A stretch of 64,000 bases of DNA from Vibrio penaeicida. Its GTDB lineage: Bacteria; Pseudomonadota; Gammaproteobacteria; Enterobacterales; Vibrionaceae. Location: the NCBI RefSeq assembly GCF_030689305.1, contig NZ_JAUYVM010000002.1, positions 62,001-126,000 of the forward strand, written 5' to 3'. The notes beneath the pieces are model-generated. The model searched no databases, had not been told where the DNA came from, and was given only the letters and a program-made list of their open reading frames with translations. Shown here piece by piece: positions 35,711-44,900 of the stretch (position 1 is the first letter of the stretch; each line of letters begins with the position of its first letter). A program made the position numbers and the translations under genes.

Positions 35711-36301
35711 ATGAAAAAAAGTGCTATTGCCCTACTTGGACTCGCTGCAATTTTGGGTGGTTGTTCAAACCAAGTGTCTTATGGTGACGCTCAAGCCGTT
35801 GAAACGACCACTATAGATTTTGGTTCTACTGACCTACAAACTATTGCAGGTCAAATGGTAGACAGTATGCTGATGTCAGGTTCTGTAGCGGCAATCACTC
35901 GTGAGAGCCGTCCAATTGTTTTTGTTGAGCGAATCAAGAACAAAACCAGTGAGCATATCGATACTGAATCCATCACGGATTCAATCAGTACTAAAATGCT
36001 GAACTCTGGTAAGTTCCGTTTCGTTGATATGGACCGTGTTGAATCGGTACGTGAACAACTGAACTTCCAAAACAATGACGAACTTGTAAATCAAAGCAGC
36101 GCTATCCAGTTTGGTAAGATGGTGGGTGCTCAGTACATGTTGTACGGAAACCTAGCAAGTATCGTTAAGAACGCAGGAAGTGACCAAGACGTTTACTACA
36201 AAATGACGATGCGTTTAATGGACCTAGAAACGGGTCTAATTGAATGGGCTGACGAAACTGAAATTCGTAAGCAAAAATCTAAGAGCTTCCTAGGTCTATA
36301 A
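35711..36301 (+). CDS. lpoB: Penicillin-binding protein activator LpoB
   Basis: 196-residue outer-membrane lipoprotein, lipobox ILGGC near residue 18. It reaches through the periplasm to activate PBP1B glycosyltransferase and transpeptidase activity. Conserved stretches include VFVERIKNKTSEHID and YMLYGNLASIV. In operon order COG3014-ycfL-lpoB, 9 bases after ycfL. The linker after the lipobox is short compared with E. coli LpoB, an observation made by eye. Confidence 0.93.
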   Translation: MKKSAIALLGLAAILGGCSNQVSYGDAQAVETTTIDFGSTDLQTIAGQMVDSMLMSGSVAAITRESRPIVFVERIKNKTSEHIDTESITDSISTKMLNSGKFRFVDMDRVESVREQLNFQNNDELVNQSSAIQFGKMVGAQYMLYGNLASIVKNAGSDQDVYYKMTMRLMDLETGLIEWADETEIRKQKSKSFLGL

Positions 36302-36341
36302 GCTTCAGAACTATAAGCATAGGATCTATACGCTCTAGGAT
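36296..36341 (+). repeat. Short degenerate tandem repeats between lpoB and thiK
   Basis: Three units of 15-16 bases beginning CTATA(A/C)GC: CTATAAGCTTCAGAA, CTATAAGCATAGGAT, CTATACGCTCTAGGAT. The first unit starts inside the last codons of lpoB. Confidence 0.5.
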
Positions 36342-36371
36342 TGTAAACGCTAAATGAAGAGGTAGTGTTAA

Positions 36372-37238
36372 GTGGCAAAAATGGGATGGCAAGAGGCAGT
36401 TCAACTCGATGATTCCTTAGTATCACTTACCGACTACTTTCCTGACCCACCAGAAGAGATGGAACTTCTCTCTGGTGGGCTTAGCAATAGATGTTGGAAA
36501 ATATCCCATCAGGATCGCCAATACGTATGGCGACCAGTTTCAAAAAGTACGTCAGTTTTCGGTATTTCACGTGCTAACGAATACCACCTTCTAATGGCGC
36601 TTTCCCCTTATCAATTCTCACCAAATCCAGTTCTAAACAATGAGCGTGGATTACTCGTCAATTGGATTGACGGGCAACCAGTTGGCGATCAAATTTCTCA
36701 AGATGAACTTTTGAATACTCTCGCAACAATTCATAACGTCCAGATAAACGATAAACCCATTCAAAAACTGCTGTTTTCCGAAAAAGTTGATCACTTGTGG
36801 ATGCAACTTGCTAACGAACAGAAAGACGAAGCCTTAGTTAGTCTATATAAAAAGCATCGTGAACCACTGTATTTACCTGAATCACTAAAAACCTTATGTC
36901 ATTTGGATTTAGGTGCTTACAACTTAATTCGAGCGCGCGATGGGATTGGTGTCATCGATTGGGAATATTCGGCTATTGGTGATCCTAGGATGGATCTTGC
37001 AATGACGATTGAAGTTTCCGGTCTTAGCCCTGAAATCGCGGTAGCAATGTATTGTCATTATCGTGGGATCGATTTGTCCGATATGGGTGAGTGGCAACAG
37101 AATGTAGAATTGTGGTTACCTAAAATCCGACTGTTAGGGATGTTGTGGTATCAAATAGGTTACCAGTTGTGGGGTGACGATTTGTATTATGAACGATTCC
37201 AGCAGCTTAAAATGGAGTTGTTGAAAACGCTTAATTGA
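36372..37238 (+). CDS. thiK: Thiamine kinase (YcfN/ThiK)
   Basis: 288 residues, aminoglycoside-phosphotransferase/choline-kinase fold. The catalytic loop CHLDLGAYNLI (HxDxxxxN) is near 176-186 and the metal Asp in IDWEY near 196. Starts at GTG 36372 with AGAGGT 8 bases upstream; ATG 36381 is possible. Phosphorylates thiamine in salvage. Its position between lpoB and ycfP matches E. coli (lpoB-thiK-nagZ-ycfP) but nagZ is not here. It may also act on another small alcohol. Confidence 0.85.
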   Translation: MAKMGWQEAVQLDDSLVSLTDYFPDPPEEMELLSGGLSNRCWKISHQDRQYVWRPVSKSTSVFGISRANEYHLLMALSPYQFSPNPVLNNERGLLVNWIDGQPVGDQISQDELLNTLATIHNVQINDKPIQKLLFSEKVDHLWMQLANEQKDEALVSLYKKHREPLYLPESLKTLCHLDLGAYNLIRARDGIGVIDWEYSAIGDPRMDLAMTIEVSGLSPEIAVAMYCHYRGIDLSDMGEWQQNVELWLPKIRLLGMLWYQIGYQLWGDDLYYERFQQLKMELLKTLN

Positions 37239-37382
37239 GCGTAAGCGCATTGAAGACGGTTTTGTATAAAACTGCTAGAAAGATCACTTTCCTAAACATT
37301 CTCTTTTATTGATTCTTTAAAACCCTAATGTTCGTGGTAGATTTGTTGAATAACAACATAAAATGGCACCGTAGGAGGTTCC

Positions 37383-37931
37383 ATGATTATCTACTTGCAC
37401 GGCTTTGACTCAACTAGCCCCGGAAATCACGAGAAAGTACTTCAACTTCAGTTTATTGATGATGATATTCGATTTGTAAACTACAGCACTTTGCACCCCA
37501 AGCATGACATGCAGCATTTATTAAAAGAAGTCCACAAAGCAATGGAAATGTCTTCCGATCCAAACCCGCTGATCTGTGGGGTAGGGCTAGGTGGATATTG
37601 GTCTGAGCGTATTGGTTTCTTGTCTGGTATTAAACAAGTCATTTTTAACCCAAATTTACACCCAGAAGACAACATGCAAGGTCGTATTGACCGTCCCGAA
37701 GAATATGAAGACATCGCGACTAAATGTGTAGAGAAATTCAGAACAAAAAATAAAGATAATTGCCTTGTGATATTGTCACGAGAAGATGAAATCCGGAACA
37801 ACCAACTCTCGGCTGACGAGCTTGAACCATACTATCAAGTCGTTTGGGATGAATCTGAAACCCATAAGTTCAAAAAAATCTCGCAACACTTACAGATGAT
37901 GAAGCAGTTTAAAGAGCAAAGCGAAGGTTGA
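37383..37931 (+). CDS. ycfP: YcfP-family (UPF0227) alpha/beta-hydrolase-like protein
   Basis: 182 residues, very close to E. coli YcfP in pattern: [50 protein letters not shown]. The elbow where active hydrolases have G-x-S-x-G reads G-V-G-L-G, so the nucleophilic serine is missing, as in E. coli YcfP as I recall. An esterase activity is therefore doubtful. Strong TAGGAGG ribosome site. Confidence 0.9.
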   Translation: MIIYLHGFDSTSPGNHEKVLQLQFIDDDIRFVNYSTLHPKHDMQHLLKEVHKAMEMSSDPNPLICGVGLGGYWSERIGFLSGIKQVIFNPNLHPEDNMQGRIDRPEEYEDIATKCVEKFRTKNKDNCLVILSREDEIRNNQLSADELEPYYQVVWDESETHKFKKISQHLQMMKQFKEQSEG

Positions 37932-37996
37932 GAATCGAATCGACGAAATTTTTCACTTCATGCACTTAGAACCCAATAAGCGTCTGGCTTACCTTG

Positions 37997-38027
37997 AAAA
38001 AATGCCACATTAAAGTGGCATTTTTTT
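37997..38027. terminator. Bidirectional terminator between ycfP and pilin-like gene
   Basis: ATGCCAC/GTGGCAT stem flanked by A and T runs, ATTAAA loop. Serves two convergent genes. Confidence 0.9.
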
Positions 38028-38060
38028 GAGTCTCTTAGATAGTAATGGGACGTTGGGCTC

Positions 38061-38543
38061 TTAATTCATACCGTTTTTGCAAGTCTTTGATGAATATTCG
38101 ATGTAGCCCAGCGAGTTATTCCTTACATCTAGATAGCACCCTTTTGCTCTAATACTATCGACATTGTCGTCTTTCAGCCCAAAGTGGAAGATAACCCCAT
38201 TCTTACCGTTAACCTCTCCGCGAGGTACGTAATCCGTCATTGTAATTGATGTGTCGATGGCGTTTTTTAAGTTATCGGAAGTTGTGACAATATTTCCTTT
38301 TGTAATCTGTAGCTGCTTTCCTTCAACCTCGATTGTTGCGTCGGAGCGAAGATGAATATTCTCGGTGAGTGCGATACCTCGCACAAATGTGTTTGCGCTA
38401 CGCACGGCACTACCAGCACTTTCAATAACACTTGTTTTTGATGTATCGATAACTTCTATAAATCTAGGTGTCGCTACTGATGCTAGAACACCTAAAATTG
38501 CGATGACAACAATCATTTCGAGGAGAGTAAACCCTCGCTGCAT
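38061..38543 (-). CDS. Type IV pilin-like (pseudopilin) protein, orphan
   Basis: 160 residues. The N terminus MQRG-FTLLEMIVVIAILGVLASVATPRF is a class III prepilin signal: cleavage after Gly, methylated Phe, Glu5, then the hydrophobic helix. The C-terminal part has two cysteines (KGCYLDV, SKTCKNG) that could form the usual D-loop. Start ATG 38543; TTG 38555 is in frame. No other pilus or type II secretion gene is near, so it must use machinery encoded elsewhere, for example as a MSHA- or PilA-type pilin or minor subunit. Confidence 0.88.
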   Translation of the reverse strand: MQRGFTLLEMIVVIAILGVLASVATPRFIEVIDTSKTSVIESAGSAVRSANTFVRGIALTENIHLRSDATIEVEGKQLQITKGNIVTTSDNLKNAIDTSITMTDYVPRGEVNGKNGVIFHFGLKDDNVDSIRAKGCYLDVRNNSLGYIEYSSKTCKNGMN

Positions 38544-38852
38544 ATTCGTACTCAACTTGTATAAACTCTGGAATGCTCAACATTTATTACCTACCGTATA
38601 GAAGCTTTTTATGGCGTGCGAGCGCAAAGGTTAAACGAAAGTATCGATATATTAAGTTAACGCTCACTTAAGCTTCCTTCCTCTATATTGTCCAACGGTA
38701 AGTAAAGCCTTAATACTTTGAATCCTTGTCAATTCCTATGGCGGTGCTACCACATAAAGGATGACATCTAATGGTTCAAAAGCTCATCAATTAGTCTGAA
38801 AACAAAGGATTTATTACAAACATAAGTTGCCAAGCTGGTGTGGGGCTTTATA

Positions 38853-38984
38853 ATGATTTTTGAAGATATTTTTGATAAATATCAAAAAAATTTGAGAGCG
38901 AGTAAGAAACTTGCCCAATATATATGTGCTAGAGCACACTTTGATCCAAATTGTGATTCCTTAGGTTTCCCTTCACTTCGTTGA
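38853..38984 (+). CDS. Candidate small protein, 43 residues, upstream of ndh
   Basis: ATG 38853 to TGA 38984, with GGGG at 38842-38845, 7 bases before the ATG. The product (MIFEDIFDKYQKN, then CARAHFDPNCDS) has two cysteines and a mixed composition. No family recognised. A consensus FNR box lies inside it, so this could instead be the ndh promoter region with a chance ORF. Confidence 0.35.
   Translation: MIFEDIFDKYQKNLRASKKLAQYICARAHFDPNCDSLGFPSLR
38872..38885 (+). promoter_or_regulatory. Consensus FNR box upstream of ndh
   Basis: TTGAT-AAAT-ATCAA, a perfect match to the FNR consensus TTGAT-N4-ATCAA. It lies about 190 bases before the ndh start. In E. coli FNR represses ndh without oxygen; the same control is inferred here. 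Confidence 0.7.
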
Positions 38985-39077
38985 TATGAGGCTTCGTTAC
39001 AAGCCCAAAAGAATTCAATGCTTTGGCTGTTTAATCAGCGGGAGCAAATATTTTTCATATTACATAGGAGTGTCGTT

Positions 39078-40367
39078 GTGACGCGTATTATAGTTGTAGG
39101 CGGTGGTGCAGGTGGACTTGAACTTGCGACCAAGCTAGGGCGGACTTTGGGTCGAAAAGGGCGCGCAAACGTGACTTTGGTTGACCGTAAAGCCAGCCAT
39201 TTGTGGAAACCTTTGTTGCATGAAGTGGCAACGGGTTCTTTGGATGAAGGTGTCGATGCATTGAGCTACCGAGCTCATGCTAAAAATCATCACTTTGATT
39301 TTCAAATGGGCAGCCTAAAAGACATTGATCGAGAGCGTAAGGTTATTTTCTTAACCGAGCTTCGAGATGAGCAAGATGAACTTTTGATGCCGGAGCGAGA
39401 ACTTGAGTACGATATTCTCGTTATGGCAATCGGTTCTACCTCAAATGATTTCAACACGCCAGGTGTTCGAGACAACTGTATTTTCCTTGATAGTCCAGAG
39501 CAAGCTCACCGTTTCCGTACTGAAATGAACAATGAGTTCTTGAAGCTACATGCGAAAAACGGCCAAGGCACGGTTGATATTGCGATTGTTGGTGCTGGTG
39601 CAACGGGAGTAGAGCTCTCGGCCGAACTTCACAATGCTGTCAAAGAACTCCGAACTTACGGTTTTGGGGACTTGGACTCTAGCAAGCTCAATGTAAACCT
39701 TGTTGAAGCGGGCGAGCGAATTCTTCCTGCACTACCACCTCGTATTTCCAGCGCTGCGCATCAAGAGTTAACCAAGCTTGGTGTTAATGTACGCACAGCA
39801 ACGATGGTAACTCAAGCCGACAAAGACGGTTTAACGACCAAGGATGGCGAGAAAATTCATGCTCAAATTATGGTTTGGGCTGCGGGAATCAAAGCCCCGG
39901 ACTTTATTAAAGACATCGCCGGTTTGGAAACAAACCGCATAAATCAACTGGTCGTTAAAGACACACTACAAACTACGCGTGATGATGACATCTTTGTTAT
40001 TGGTGATCTTGCGCAATGCACTCAAGCTGATGGAAAATTTGTGCCACCACGTGCGCAAGCTGCCCACCAAATGGCAAGTCAAGCGTTTACCAATATTGTG
40101 GCGAAATTGAACGGACGCGATATTAAGCCATACATATACAAAGACCATGGCTCACTGGTTTCGTTAAGCCGATTCTCTACAGTAGGCAGCTTGATGGGTA
40201 ACCTTACAAAAGGCTCCATGATGGTTGAGGGTAGGATTGCCAGGGTGGTTTACATATCATTGTACAGAATGCACCAAATGGCCTTACACGGTGTGATTAA
40301 AACGGGGCTTATGATGCTCGTTGGTCGAATTAATCGCGTGTTGCGTCCAAACTTAAAATTGCATTAA
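39078..40367 (+). CDS. ndh: NADH dehydrogenase type II (non-proton-pumping)
   Basis: 429 residues from GTG 39078 (TAGGAG 7 bases upstream), close to the 434 of E. coli Ndh. The FAD-binding [14 protein letters not shown] and NADH-binding [16 protein letters not shown] dinucleotide motifs are clear, with FVIGDLAQ near the C-terminal FAD site. Single-subunit peripheral enzyme oxidising NADH and passing electrons to quinone. An FNR box upstream suggests anaerobic repression. Confidence 0.95.
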   Translation: MTRIIVVGGGAGGLELATKLGRTLGRKGRANVTLVDRKASHLWKPLLHEVATGSLDEGVDALSYRAHAKNHHFDFQMGSLKDIDRERKVIFLTELRDEQDELLMPERELEYDILVMAIGSTSNDFNTPGVRDNCIFLDSPEQAHRFRTEMNNEFLKLHAKNGQGTVDIAIVGAGATGVELSAELHNAVKELRTYGFGDLDSSKLNVNLVEAGERILPALPPRISSAAHQELTKLGVNVRTATMVTQADKDGLTTKDGEKIHAQIMVWAAGIKAPDFIKDIAGLETNRINQLVVKDTLQTTRDDDIFVIGDLAQCTQADGKFVPPRAQAAHQMASQAFTNIVAKLNGRDIKPYIYKDHGSLVSLSRFSTVGSLMGNLTKGSMMVEGRIARVVYISLYRMHQMALHGVIKTGLMMLVGRINRVLRPNLKLH

Positions 40368-40392
40368 TTCTGTGTTTTTTACTATTCAATGA

Positions 40393-40420
40393 AAAGGGCT
40401 CGTATGAGCCCTTTCTGTTT
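40393..40420 (+). terminator. Rho-independent terminator after ndh
   Basis: AAAGGGCTC-GTAT-GAGCCCTTT hairpin, followed by CTGTTT; the flanking A run makes it usable from both sides. Confidence 0.85.
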
Positions 40421-40497
40421 GAAATTCATCTTTATTCGAGATTGTCCGTTCACTAGTACGACCATTTTCAGATGCGACGAATACTCAGAAAAAGTTG

Positions 40498-41043
40498 TTA
40501 TTCAGGAATGATCGAATATACGATGCCATCTTTGGGATTGCCGTTATGAACGAAACGGTTTCGTGCAACTCCTTCGCAGATGGCTCCACATTTTTCAGCA
40601 ATTTTGTGGCTGATGATGTTCTCGGGGTCGCACACTATTTCCAGTCGAGTCAATTTCATCTTACTAAAGCAGCATTCGATTAAAGCCTCTAGCGCTTCCT
40701 TTCCATAACCTTGATGTTGATATGAATCAGAAATCCAATAGCCTAAACACCCCATATTGAAGGACAAATAGCGTTCAGTGAGAGCGACCATCCCCATAAA
40801 TTGGTTAGTTTTCCTATCAAAAACACCGAATCCAAAAGCGAGACCTTTTAACCAGTTAAGTCGATTGGCTATGAGGAAGTCATAACCGTCTTCAGTCGAA
40901 AAATCGCTGTCGCACCAGTCGAGCCATTGATGGAGAGACGGGGAGGTTTGAATCGCTTGCGTAAACGACCCGACTTCTTCATTTTTAATCAAACGAAGTT
41001 CGAGCCGTTGGGTGATGATGCAAAAATCAGGTGAAAAGTGCAT
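40498..41043 (-). CDS. RimJ/RimL-type GNAT N-acetyltransferase
   Basis: 181 residues with the RimL-type opening TQRLELRLI and the acetyl-CoA loop QHQGYGKEAL (Q-x-x-G-x-G/A) near 113-122. Acetylates amines, in the best-known members the N termini of ribosomal proteins; the actual substrate is unknown. It stands between ndh and csiV with no operon partner visible. Confidence 0.85.
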   Translation of the reverse strand: MHFSPDFCIITQRLELRLIKNEEVGSFTQAIQTSPSLHQWLDWCDSDFSTEDGYDFLIANRLNWLKGLAFGFGVFDRKTNQFMGMVALTERYLSFNMGCLGYWISDSYQHQGYGKEALEALIECCFSKMKLTRLEIVCDPENIISHKIAEKCGAICEGVARNRFVHNGNPKDGIVYSIIPE

Positions 41044-41082
41044 AGTCAGTAGAGACCAAATGACTTAATCAATACGTCGGGC

Positions 41083-41847
41083 TTAATCAACACGACGAAC
41101 TTGAATTATCATACCCATTAATGGGTGATCCAAATAGTGGGTTTCAGTGCTGCGCATACGTCGCTTCTGGTCCATGCGGTAAGATTTAAGAAACTCTTCA
41201 ACTTGCAATGTTGGGGAAACGGACTCCAAGTTACCAACTTGAACAGTATCGTTACCTTCTTCGGGTGTTAGCTCTAAATCTTTTTCTTCGAATGTTACAT
41301 CGCGAATACTTGGCTTTTTTAAATCAAGTTTAATGTCTGCAAATAGGTAGTGCTGTACGTAAACTTGAAGTTTTCCTTCCAGTTCATAGTTTGGTTGGAA
41401 ATGGGTTTCTTCGGTAATCCCATCACCTAAATCTGCAACTAACTGGTTTTTCGTACGAGCTTTACCTGTTTCATCGAACTGCTGAGAATAATCTTTGCCC
41501 GCGTTAATTTTAAATACTGGCGCACTGTGGTTGCCTCTGTCTCCTTGTCGCCAAGCAACATGAAGAAGAGGGGTAAATGCCGCGTGTTTTCTTAATGCGT
41601 TGTATTGTGCGTTGAGCGCGTAGCTTGATTTGGGCAGCAAGGCGGCCCCTTTACGGCGCATTCCCTCTGAATCTTGGAAAGAATAAGCACCCTCTAAAGT
41701 GATTTTCGGTTTTTGATTGGGCCAAGCTTCGTTAAGAATTTCGGGATCCACTGCGCGTTTAAACAAAATGACTTCGATATCAAATTGTCGGGCTGCCATA
41801 GATTCAAATGAAAACAGGCACAGCAGTAATGGGATCAGTTTTTTCAT
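41083..41847 (-). CDS. csiV: Peptidoglycan-binding protein CsiV, PBP1A cofactor
   Basis: 254 residues with a signal peptide (MKKLIPLLLCLFSFESMA-ARQF). Start ATG 41847 after GGAG. Matches the CsiV family (cell shape integrity Vibrio) in RQFDIEVILFKRAVDPE and the C-terminal GMIIQVRRVD, and its position directly downstream of mfd is the Vibrio arrangement. CsiV works through LpoA to promote PBP1A-mediated peptidoglycan synthesis in V. cholerae. Probably expressed with mfd, 80 bases apart. Confidence 0.85.
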   Translation of the reverse strand: MKKLIPLLLCLFSFESMAARQFDIEVILFKRAVDPEILNEAWPNQKPKITLEGAYSFQDSEGMRRKGAALLPKSSYALNAQYNALRKHAAFTPLLHVAWRQGDRGNHSAPVFKINAGKDYSQQFDETGKARTKNQLVADLGDGITEETHFQPNYELEGKLQVYVQHYLFADIKLDLKKPSIRDVTFEEKDLELTPEEGNDTVQVGNLESVSPTLQVEEFLKSYRMDQKRRMRSTETHYLDHPLMGMIIQVRRVD

Positions 41848-41927
41848 TGTTGCTCCGTCAGATAAGAGCGACGGTACGGCGCTCTTTGGCTGTAAATAGG
41901 CATTCGGTAAGCGTACCAAATTACGGT

Positions 41928-44900
41928 TTAACTTGGCAGGCGATTCTCAGCAAACTGTTGAAGTAAGTCGTTAATAAAACGCACTCTTTCACGGCGATCT
42001 GTTAATGGTATCGCAAACTTCAGCTTGGTTGGACCTTCCATTCCATATTTTTGCGGTGCTGATTGCAGCAATTTAACAAGAAATGCAGGGTTAATGTCAG
42101 CGGTAGGATAAAATTCAATAAATCCACCTTTAGCATGTGCTTCGATTTTCTTGATGTGCATTTTGCCAGCTGTCAGCTTCACTTCGCTTATTGCCAGTAA
42201 GTTTTTAGCGGCATCTGGAAGCGTGCCAAATCTATCGATGAGTTCGACTTTCATTTCTGCCAATTCATTCTCTGTACTCACACTAGCAATGCGTTTGTAC
42301 ATCGATAAACGTGTGTTGATGTCAGGGATGTATTCATCGGGCAATAGTGCAGGTAAGCGCAGTTCAACTTCGGTTTGATCTCGGAGAAGTTCATCCAGAG
42401 ACGGCTCTTTCCCTTCTTTTAGTGCTTCTACCGCTTGTTCTAGCATTTCCATGTAAAGGGTAAAGCCAACGGATTGAATCTGACCACTCTGATCATCACC
42501 CAATAGTTCACCAGCACCACGAATCTCTAAGTCGTGCGTGGCGAGTGTAAAGCCAGCGCCTAAGTCTTCAAGCGATGCTATTGCATCTAACCGTTTAATG
42601 GCATCCTTTGTCATGGCTTTTGGATGTGGTGTGAGTAAATAGGCGTAGGCTTGATGGTGTGAACGACCAACACGTCCTCTTAATTGGTGCAACTGTGCCA
42701 AGCCAAAATTGTCTGCTCTATCCATGATTATGGTGTTTGCCGTTGGTACATCGATACCCGTTTCGATAATGGTCGTACAGACGAGAACGTTGAAACGCTG
42801 ATGATAGTAATCATTCATGATACGTTCCAGCTCTCTTTCTCTCATTTGACCATGAGCGACGGTAATGCGAGCCTCTGGAATCAATTTTTCAAGATCAGCA
42901 GCGACTTTATCGATGGTTTCAACCTGATTGTGCAGGAAGTAAACCTGTCCACCGCGCATGATTTCACGCAGTACCGCTTCTCGCGTCACGCTATCTTCTC
43001 GCTCGCGAACAAACGTTTTAATTGCCAGCCTGCGCGCGGGTGGGGTTGCAATGATAGAAAGATCACGCATACCACTCATTGCCATATTCAGTGTTCTAGG
43101 AATAGGCGTTGCGGTAAGCGTTAATATGTCCACATCGGCACGCATGGCTTTTACTTTTTCCTTTTGGCGCACACCAAAGCGATGCTCTTCATCAACAACG
43201 AGCAAGCCTAAGTCTCGGAACTTGATGTCGTTTTGGAGGAGTTTGTGAGTGCCAATAATGATATCGACTTTGCCTTCTTCGACATCGATAAGTATTTGCT
43301 TTTGTTCTTTCGCTGATTTGAAGCGAGACAACACTTCCACGCGAATGGGGAGGTTAGCAAAGCGGTCTCGGAAATTTTCAAAGTGCTGTTGAGCCAATAA
43401 GGTCGTCGGAACGAGCACTGCGACTTGCTTACTATTGTCGGTAGAGACAAACGCAGCACGCATCGCCACTTCCGTTTTTCCGAAACCTACATCTCCACAG
43501 ACCAATCTGTCCATCGCTTTCGCTTGGCACATATCAGACAGTACGGCGTTAATAGCCATTGCTTGGTCATCGGTTTCTTCAAAAGGAAAACTTGCTTTGA
43601 AGGTAGCGTATTGCTCTCGGTCTAGCTTGAATTTGAATCCAGGTTTGAGCTCACGCTTGGCGTATACATCCAATAGTTCAGCAGCAACATCTCGAACTTT
43701 TTCCGCTGCTTTTCTTCGTGCTTTTGCCCACGCTTCTCCACCAAGCTTGTGAAGAGGTGCGCTGTCTTCTGCGCCACCTGAATAACGGCTGATGAGATTG
43801 AGTGAAGATACCGGAACGTAAAGCTTTGCTCCATTTTGATATTCGAGCGTTACGTATTCCGTTTGCATTCCACCCGCTTCTAGCGTTTGAAGCCCAGTAT
43901 AGCGACCGATACCGTGATCTAAATGAACGACGGGCTGCCCCGGTTTCAGCTCCGCTAAATGGCGAATAACGGTATCGGAATTGACCGCTTTGCGATCTTT
44001 TTTACGCCTTTGAATCACTCGATCACCGAGCAAATCACTTTCGCAAATTATCGCGAGATTTGCAGATTCATGGATGAAACCATGCTCGGCCGCACCGAGA
44101 ATCAATGTGGTTTTGTCTTTAGACTCTAAAGCATGAGTGAGATGATTATGCTCGACAGGCTTTAGCTTGATTCGTTGCAGCAGTTCTAACAAGGCTTCGC
44201 GTCTACCTTCGGATTCAACCGAAAACACAATTTGACCACTGAATTGTTCAATGAACTGGCGAAGCAATGCCATAGGTTCTTTGTGTTGGTGCTGAACGTG
44301 TAATTCAGGCAGACCGCATATATTTTCGTTTGTACGACCTGCTTTTTCTGAAATGGCTTCGATACTAAGCAGTGATTGAGGCAGTAATTTGAAGCGAGCG
44401 TACAATTCATCTTTTTTAAGCCACAGGGCTTCAGGCTCAAGTAAAGGACGAAGTGGATCGACTTTACGTTGATCAAATCGGTAATCCACATCCGTTAGAA
44501 ATGTGTCTACCGCACTGTCTAAGTCACCGACGGTAACAAGTAGCGTATTGTCAGGAAGATAGTCGAACAGCGTCTCTGTTTCTTCAAAGAACAATGGCTG
44601 CCAATATTCAATACCGGCTGGCCATGTCCCTTTACTGATCTGCATATAAATGGATTCGGGTTCTCGGCGCGCCTCAAATTTCTGGCGCCAACGCCCACGA
44701 AAGTCTTCAATGGCTTGTTCGGTGGTAGGGAATTCGTGAGCGGGTAGCAGCCGAATCTCTTGGATGTCGTCGATCGAACGTTGATTTTCAGGATCGAAAG
44801 TACGAATACTGTCTATTTCGTCATCAAAAAAATCAATACGATAAGGGTCACTTGCCCCGGTTGGGTACAAGTCGATGATTGAGCCACGGCTTGCGTATTC

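Larger units (their letters stand above)
38544..39077. other. Intergenic region upstream of ndh
   Basis: 534 bases between divergent genes. Holds a consensus FNR box (38872-38885) and a possible 43-residue ORF (38853-38984) that overlaps it. No terminator or RNA gene is recognised. Confidence 0.5.
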
